From: Nocardioides sp. JS614
GTDB lineage: Bacteria; Actinomycetota; Actinomycetes; Propionibacteriales; Nocardioidaceae
NCBI RefSeq assembly: GCF_000015265.1
Contig: NC_008699.1
Span: 496,001-560,000 of the forward strand
Reading direction: 5' to 3'
Length of the DNA: 64,000 bases
Shown here one piece after another: positions 58,964-64,000 of this stretch; positions within the stretch are counted from its first letter, which is position 1, and every line of letters begins with the position of its first letter. Below the pieces are notes generated by a model. It worked only from the letters and a program-made list of their open reading frames with translations, was not told the DNA's origin and did no database searches. The position numbers and the translations under genes were made by a program.

Positions 58964-60282
58964 GCGATGCAGTGACCGACGTGCTCACTCCCGTCCTCAC
59001 CGACAACTGGGACCAGGAGCGCTCCTGGACCCTGGCCGCCTACGAGTCACGCGGCGGCTACCGCGCCGTCGACACCGCGTTCGCGATGGAGCCCGACGCG
59101 GTCATCGACGCGGTGAAGGAGTCCGGGCTGCGCGGCCGCGGGGGCGCGGGCTTCCCGACCGGCATGAAGTGGGGCTTCATCCCGCAGGACAACCCCCGAC
59201 CGAAGTACCTCGTCGTCAACGCCGACGAGTCCGAGCCGGGCACCTGCAAGGACATCCCGTTGATGATGGCCAGCCCGCACACGCTCGTCGAGGGCGTGAT
59301 CATCAGCTCCTACGCGATCCGCGCCAACAAGGCGTTCATCTACATCCGCGGCGAGGTCCTTCACGTGATCCGCCGCGTGCAGCGCGCGGTCCAGGAGGCG
59401 TACGCCGCCGGCCACCTCGGCACGAACATCCACGGCTCCGGTTTCGACCTGGACGTTGTCGTTCATGCGGGTGCGGGTGCCTACATCTGCGGCGAGGAGA
59501 CGGCGCTGCTCGAGGGCCTCGAGGGCCGCCGCGGCCAGCCCCGGCTCCGCCCGCCCTTCCCCGCTGTCGCCGGCCTCTACGCGAGCCCGACCGTCATCAA
59601 CAACGTCGAGTCGATCTCCTCGGTGCCGAGCATCATCGGCCGGGGACACGCCTGGTTCGCCTCCATGGGCACCGAGAAGTCCAAGGGTGTCGGCATCTTC
59701 TCGCTCTCCGGGCACGTCAAGCGGCCCGGCCAGTACGAAGCCCCGCTGGGCATCACCCTGCGGACCCTCATCGACTTGGCCGGCGGCATCCGTGAGGGCC
59801 ACGAGCTGAAGTTCTGGACCCCCGGCGGGTCGAGCACGCCGCTGCTGACCGCCGAGCACCTCGACGTGCCCCTCGACTTCGAGGGCGTCGGGTCGGCCGG
59901 CTCGATGCTCGGCACCCGCGCGCTGCAGATCTTCGACGACTCGGTCTGCGTGGTCCGCGCCGTGCTGCGCTGGTCGGAGTTCTACAAGCACGAGTCCTGT
60001 GGCAAGTGCACCCCGTGCCGCGAGGGCACCTGGTGGCTGGTCCAGGTGCTCACCGCGCTCGAGAAGGGCGACGGGACCGAGGAGGACCTCGACCTGTTGC
60101 TGGACCAGTGCGACAACATCCTGGGCCGGTCGTTCTGCGCCCTGGCAGACGGCGCCACCAGCCCGATCGTCAGCTCGATCCAGTTCTTCCGCGACGAGTA
60201 CGTCGCCCACCTCACCCATGGCGGCTGTCCGTTCGACCCGGCGGCGGCCACCCTCTTCGCGACAGCCGGAGCCCAGGCATGA
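58960..60282 (+). CDS. nuoF: NADH-quinone oxidoreductase subunit F
   Basis: NADH-oxidising subunit with FMN and [4Fe-4S] cluster N3, 440 residues. The FMN/NADH loops are GLRGRGGAGFPTGMKW and AGAYICGEETALLEGLEG, and the cluster ligands are in ESCGKCTPCREGT with the fourth cysteine in GRSFCALADG. GTG start overlapping nuoE. With NuoE it forms the entry module for electrons. Confidence 0.97.
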   Translation: MSDAVTDVLTPVLTDNWDQERSWTLAAYESRGGYRAVDTAFAMEPDAVIDAVKESGLRGRGGAGFPTGMKWGFIPQDNPRPKYLVVNADESEPGTCKDIPLMMASPHTLVEGVIISSYAIRANKAFIYIRGEVLHVIRRVQRAVQEAYAAGHLGTNIHGSGFDLDVVVHAGAGAYICGEETALLEGLEGRRGQPRLRPPFPAVAGLYASPTVINNVESISSVPSIIGRGHAWFASMGTEKSKGVGIFSLSGHVKRPGQYEAPLGITLRTLIDLAGGIREGHELKFWTPGGSSTPLLTAEHLDVPLDFEGVGSAGSMLGTRALQIFDDSVCVVRAVLRWSEFYKHESCGKCTPCREGTWWLVQVLTALEKGDGTEEDLDLLLDQCDNILGRSFCALADGATSPIVSSIQFFRDEYVAHLTHGGCPFDPAAATLFATAGAQA

Positions 60283-62714
60283 CAAGCACACCCGAGAAGG
60301 CCGCGGTCGACACGGTCTCCGTCACCATCGACGGGATCCAGGTCGACGTCCCCAAGGGGACCCTGGTGATCCGGGCCGCCGAGCAGATCGGCGTCCAGAT
60401 CCCGCGGTTCTGCGACCACCCGCTGCTGGCGCCGGTCGGTGCCTGCCGACAGTGCCTGGTCGACATCCCCGACGCCGGCAACGGCCGCGGCTTCCCCAAG
60501 CCACAGGCCTCGTGCACGCTGCCGGTCGCGGACGGCATGGTCGTCAACACCCAGGCCACGAGCCCGGTCGCCGACAAGGCGCAGCAGGGGATCATGGAGT
60601 TCCTCCTGGTCAACCACCCGCTGGACTGCCCGGTGTGCGACAAGGGCGGCGAGTGCCCCCTGCAGAACCAGGCGATGTCCAACGGCCGTGGCGAGAGCCG
60701 CTTCACCGGGGTCAAGCGCACCTACCCCAAGCCGATCAACATCTCCGCGCAGGTGCTCCTCGACCGCGAGCGCTGCATCCTGTGCGCGCGGTGCACCCGC
60801 TTCTCCGAGCAGATCGCCGGTGACCCGTTCATCGCGCTGATCGAGCGGGGCGCGCTCCAGCAGGTCGGCATCTACGAGCGCGAGCCGTTCGAGTCCTACT
60901 TCTCCGGCAACACCATCCAGATCTGCCCGGTCGGGGCGCTCACCAGCGCCGACTACCGCTTCCGCTCACGGCCCTTCGACCTGGTCTCCACGCCCAGCGT
61001 CGCCGAGCACGACGCCTGCGGTTCGGCCATCCGGGTCGACCACCGGCGCGGGCGCGTGATGCGCCGCCTGGCCGGCAACGACCCCGAGGTCAACGAGGAG
61101 TGGATCACCGACAAGGACCGGTTCGGGTTCCACTACGCCACCGAGCCGGACCGGCTGACCTACCCGCAGGTCCGCGACCGGGTCGAGGACGGTGGCGACG
61201 GGGGCCTGCGGCCCGCGTCCTGGACCGAGGCGTTCGCTGTCGCCGCCCGCGGCCTGCAGGCCGCCGGGGCGACGGCCGTGCTCACCGGCGGTCGGGTGAC
61301 CGCCGAGGACGCCTACGCCTACAGCAAGTTCGCCCGCGTGTCCCTCGGCACCAACGACATCGACTTCCGGTCCCGGCCGCTCTCGGCCGAGGAGGCGTCG
61401 TTCCTCGCCGCCGAGGTCGTCCTGCGCGGTCCGGGCAACGGCGGGGTCACCTACGGCGACCTGGAGGCCGCGAAGACGGTCGTCCTCGCCGGGCTCGAGC
61501 CCGAGGACGAGGCGGGCATGATCTTCCTGCGCCTGCGCAAGGCCTCCAAGCCGGGCCGTCCGGGTGGCGGCACCCGCGTCGTCGCGATCGCGCCGTACGC
61601 CACGCGCAGCCTGACCAAGATGCGCGGCCAGCTGCTCCGCACCGCGCCTGGCGACGAGGCCGCCGCCCTCGAGTCGCTGTCCTCGCACGCCGAGTTCGGT
61701 GTCGACTCGACCGCGGTGATCCTGGTCGGCGAGCGGCTCGCGACCGTGCCCGGGGCGCTGAGCGCCGCTGCTGCCCTGGCCGCCCGGACCGGCGCCCGCC
61801 TGGCCTGGGTGCCGCGCCGGGCCGGCGACCGCGGTGCCGTCGAGACCGGCTGCCTGCCCAACCTGCTGCCCGGCGGCCGTCCGGTTGCCGACGCCGGGGC
61901 CCGGGTCGATGCCGCCACCACGTGGGGCGTCGACTCGCTGCCGGACGCACCCGGCCGCGACGCCGACGCGATCGTCGCCGCGCTGCGCGCCGGAGAGGTC
62001 CGCGGCCTGGTCGTCGGCGGCGTCGACCCCGACGACACCTCCGACCCGGCCGCCACCCGGGCCGCCGTCGAGGCCGCGTCGTTCGTGGTGGCGCTCGAGC
62101 TGCGCGAGACCGAGCTGACCCGCGCCGCGGACGTGGTCTTCCCCGTGGCGCCGGTCGCCGACCGGGCCGGCACGTTCGTGAGCTGGGAGGGCCGGCCGCG
62201 CCCGTTCCCGGCGGTGTTCAGCCGCCCCACGTCGCTGCCCGACCTGCGGATCCTGGCCGGCATCGCCGAGGAGCTCAGCGCGCTGGGGGCCGGCCGCGAG
62301 CTCGGCTTCCGGACCGTCGAGGAGGCCCGCGCGCAGATGGAGGAGATGGGTCCCTGGGACGGCCAGCGCGCTGCCCTGGACACCGTGTCCGCGCCGACCG
62401 CGCCCGTGGGGGAGGGCCTCGCGCTGGCCACGTGGAAGCTGCTGATCGACAACGGCGTCATGCAGGACGGTGACAAGGCCTACCGCGCCACCGGTCGCAA
62501 GCCCGTGGCCCGGCTCGGCCGCGCGACGTACGACGCCGTCGGCCCGACCGTCACGCTCACCGGTGACCGCGGCTCGGTGACGCTGCCGGCCGAGCCCGCC
62601 GACCTCGACGACGGGGTGGTGTGGGTGCCTGCGAACTCCTTCGGCAACGGGGTGCTGGCCGACCTGGCCTCGCCCGGCAGTCGCGTGACCGTCGCGAAGG
62701 GGGCCGACGCATGA
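60279..62714 (+). CDS. nuoG: NADH-quinone oxidoreductase subunit G
   Basis: Iron-sulfur wire of complex I, 811 residues. The N-terminal [2Fe-2S] ligands are in FCDHPLLAPVGACRQCLVD, the His-Cys3 cluster in HPLDCPVCDKGGECPLQNQ, and further [4Fe-4S] ligands in CILCARCTRF and IQICPVGALTS. The long C-terminal part is the molybdopterin-oxidoreductase-like fold that no longer binds a cofactor. ATGA overlaps on both ends join it to nuoF and nuoH. Confidence 0.97.
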   Translation: MTSTPEKAAVDTVSVTIDGIQVDVPKGTLVIRAAEQIGVQIPRFCDHPLLAPVGACRQCLVDIPDAGNGRGFPKPQASCTLPVADGMVVNTQATSPVADKAQQGIMEFLLVNHPLDCPVCDKGGECPLQNQAMSNGRGESRFTGVKRTYPKPINISAQVLLDRERCILCARCTRFSEQIAGDPFIALIERGALQQVGIYEREPFESYFSGNTIQICPVGALTSADYRFRSRPFDLVSTPSVAEHDACGSAIRVDHRRGRVMRRLAGNDPEVNEEWITDKDRFGFHYATEPDRLTYPQVRDRVEDGGDGGLRPASWTEAFAVAARGLQAAGATAVLTGGRVTAEDAYAYSKFARVSLGTNDIDFRSRPLSAEEASFLAAEVVLRGPGNGGVTYGDLEAAKTVVLAGLEPEDEAGMIFLRLRKASKPGRPGGGTRVVAIAPYATRSLTKMRGQLLRTAPGDEAAALESLSSHAEFGVDSTAVILVGERLATVPGALSAAAALAARTGARLAWVPRRAGDRGAVETGCLPNLLPGGRPVADAGARVDAATTWGVDSLPDAPGRDADAIVAALRAGEVRGLVVGGVDPDDTSDPAATRAAVEAASFVVALELRETELTRAADVVFPVAPVADRAGTFVSWEGRPRPFPAVFSRPTSLPDLRILAGIAEELSALGAGRELGFRTVEEARAQMEEMGPWDGQRAALDTVSAPTAPVGEGLALATWKLLIDNGVMQDGDKAYRATGRKPVARLGRATYDAVGPTVTLTGDRGSVTLPAEPADLDDGVVWVPANSFGNGVLADLASPGSRVTVAKGADA

Positions 62715-64000
62715 ACACCCTGACCGCACCGCTCCCGATGGCGACCGACGCCCTCTCGCAGTTCGGGCACGACGCGTGGTGGGTGATCGGGCTCAAGGCC
62801 GTGCTGATCCTGGTCGTGCTCCTGCTGCTGACGCTGTTCAACATCTGGTTCGAGCGGCGCGTGGTCGGCCGGATGCAGCACCGGCCCGGGCCCAACGTCA
62901 ACGGACCCTTCGGGCTCCTGCAGTCGCTGGCCGACGCCCTCAAGCTGATCTTCAAGGAGGGCATCATCCCGAAGGCGGCCGACAAGGCCGTCTACCTGAT
63001 CGCCCCGGTGATCGCCGTGATCCCGTCCTTCATCACGTTCTCGGTGATCCCGTTCGGGCCCGAGGTGACGATCCCGTTCACCGACACCCGCACGCCGCTC
63101 CAGCTCACCGACATGCCGGTCGCCGTGCTGTTCGTCATGGCGATCGCCTCGATCGGCATCTACGGCATCGTGCTCGGGGGATGGTCGAGCGGTTCGACGT
63201 ACTCCCTGCTCGGCGGCCTGCGCTCGAGCGCCCAGATGATCTCCTACGAGGTCGCGATGGGCCTCGCGCTGGTCGCGGTGTTCCTGTACGCCGGCTCGAT
63301 GTCGACCTCGGAGATCGTCGCGGCCCAGGACAACCTCTGGTACGGGCTGATCCTGGTGCCCTCGTTCGTGATCTACCTGATCGCGATGGTCGGCGAGACC
63401 AACCGCGCGCCGTTCGACCTCCCCGAGGCCGAGGGTGAGCTGGTGGGCGGGTTCCACACCGAGTACTCCTCGATGACCTTCGCCCTGTTCTTCCTGGCCG
63501 AGTACATCAACATGGCGACCGTGTCCGCCGTCGCGACCACCCTGTTCCTCGGCGGCTGGCACGCGCCGTTCTGGCTCGACCACGCCTGGGCGGGCGCGAA
63601 CGAGGGCTACTGGCCACTGCTGTGGTTCCTCGGCAAGGTCTTGTTCTTCGTCTTCATCTTCATCTGGCTCCGCGGCACCCTGCCCCGCCTGCGCTACGAC
63701 CAGTTCATGGCGTTCGGGTGGAAGCGGCTGATCCCGGTCGCGCTGGTCTGGATCGTCGCGGTCGCGACGATCCGGTCGATCTCGCTCGACGGCGGCGTCG
63801 ACCGGCGCTACCTGCTGATCGGCATCGGCGCCCTCGCCGTGGTCTTCCTGGTCCTGTTCTTCATCGGCGGGGCCGCCGAGGAGCAGCCGACCACGGTGCC
63901 GGAGGCCGCGCCTGCCGGCGGGTACCCCGTACCCCCGATGCCGGCCGGCGGTCCGGTCCGCGGGGCCGCGGTCCCGCTCACGTTCGACCGCAGTTCACCC
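62711..64000 (+). CDS. nuoH: NADH-quinone oxidoreductase subunit H (3' end outside window)
   Basis: Membrane subunit at the junction of the peripheral arm and the proton channel. From the ATG at 62711 the frame is open for 430 codons to the window edge. Conserved parts are FERRVVGRMQHRPGPNVNG, the MVGETNRAPFDLPEAEGELV loop (E-rich channel segment) and EYSSMTFALFFLAEYINM. The last ~45 visible residues are a Pro/Gly/Ala-rich tail after the final helix, typical of actinobacterial NuoH, so the stop should be near. Remaining nuo genes presumably follow. Confidence 0.96.
   Translation, partial: MNTLTAPLPMATDALSQFGHDAWWVIGLKAVLILVVLLLLTLFNIWFERRVVGRMQHRPGPNVNGPFGLLQSLADALKLIFKEGIIPKAADKAVYLIAPVIAVIPSFITFSVIPFGPEVTIPFTDTRTPLQLTDMPVAVLFVMAIASIGIYGIVLGGWSSGSTYSLLGGLRSSAQMISYEVAMGLALVAVFLYAGSMSTSEIVAAQDNLWYGLILVPSFVIYLIAMVGETNRAPFDLPEAEGELVGGFHTEYSSMTFALFFLAEYINMATVSAVATTLFLGGWHAPFWLDHAWAGANEGYWPLLWFLGKVLFFVFIFIWLRGTLPRLRYDQFMAFGWKRLIPVALVWIVAVATIRSISLDGGVDRRYLLIGIGALAVVFLVLFFIGGAAEEQPTTVPEAAPAGGYPVPPMPAGGPVRGAAVPLTFDRSSP

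Overview
The window reads as one piece of core chromosome from a high-GC actinobacterium. Gene content and order point to the Propionibacteriales, most likely Nocardioides or a close Nocardioidaceae relative; this is inference from family recognition, not a database match. Supporting signs are GTG starts throughout, 4-base ATGA/GTGA junctions inside operons, menaquinone rather than ubiquinone genes, the actinobacterial ribosomal protein bS22 and a BldN-type sigma factor. I see no phage, plasmid, insertion sequence, CRISPR array, tRNA or rRNA.

Layout. 1-6.8 kb: stress and DNA integrity (clpC end, mutY, disA, radA). 7-12.9 kb: a LacI regulator, a methyltransferase/VOC pair, a cysteine-rich protein, a Ppx/GppA phosphatase, a sugar-isomerase-like protein and a TetR regulator. 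12.9-14.5 kb: an ABC-2 exporter. 14.5-19.4 kb: proline metabolism (PRODH, proC), a tryptophanyl-tRNA synthetase behind a tandem-Trp leader peptide and hairpin, an AcuC-like deacetylase, a BldC-like regulator and bS22. 19.4-26.8 kb: epimerase, acyltransferase, BldN-like sigma with its putative anti-sigma, HAD phosphatase, acyl-CoA ligase and a glutaredoxin-like protein. 27.0-35.7 kb: rex-hemA-hemC-hemD-hemB, a lytic transglycosylase and hemL. 35.7-40.4 kb: System II cytochrome c maturation (tlpA, ccdA, resB, ccsB). 41.4-45.9 kb: menA and menE-menC-menD. 45.9-54.8 kb: an antiporter with a zinc-finger tail, a P450, GNAT, LysE, MBL-fold protein, isochorismate synthase, L,D-transpeptidase and menG. 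55.2-64.0 kb: the NADH dehydrogenase operon nuoA to nuoH, cut by the window end.

The genes fit together as respiratory-chain assembly: heme, c-type cytochromes, menaquinone and complex I. Rex, whose gene heads the heme operon, has candidate operators before both rex and nuoA.

The most unusual observations lie between genes. (1) A leaderless Trp-rich leader peptide and attenuator-like hairpin precede trpS, which itself has altered substrate-site residues. (2) Four operon junctions hold tiny bridging reading frames that overlap both neighbours through ATGA; two share a repeated sequence and one arose by 14-bp tandem duplication. (3) A three-hairpin intergenic repeat of about 90 bp occurs three times, once supplying a gene's stop codon. 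(4) A second repeat occurs four times, always after the 3' hairpin of a gene, and its stem varies by compensatory changes. (5) About sixteen starts sit 6-8 bases after a TAnnnT -10 box, suggesting widespread leaderless mRNAs.
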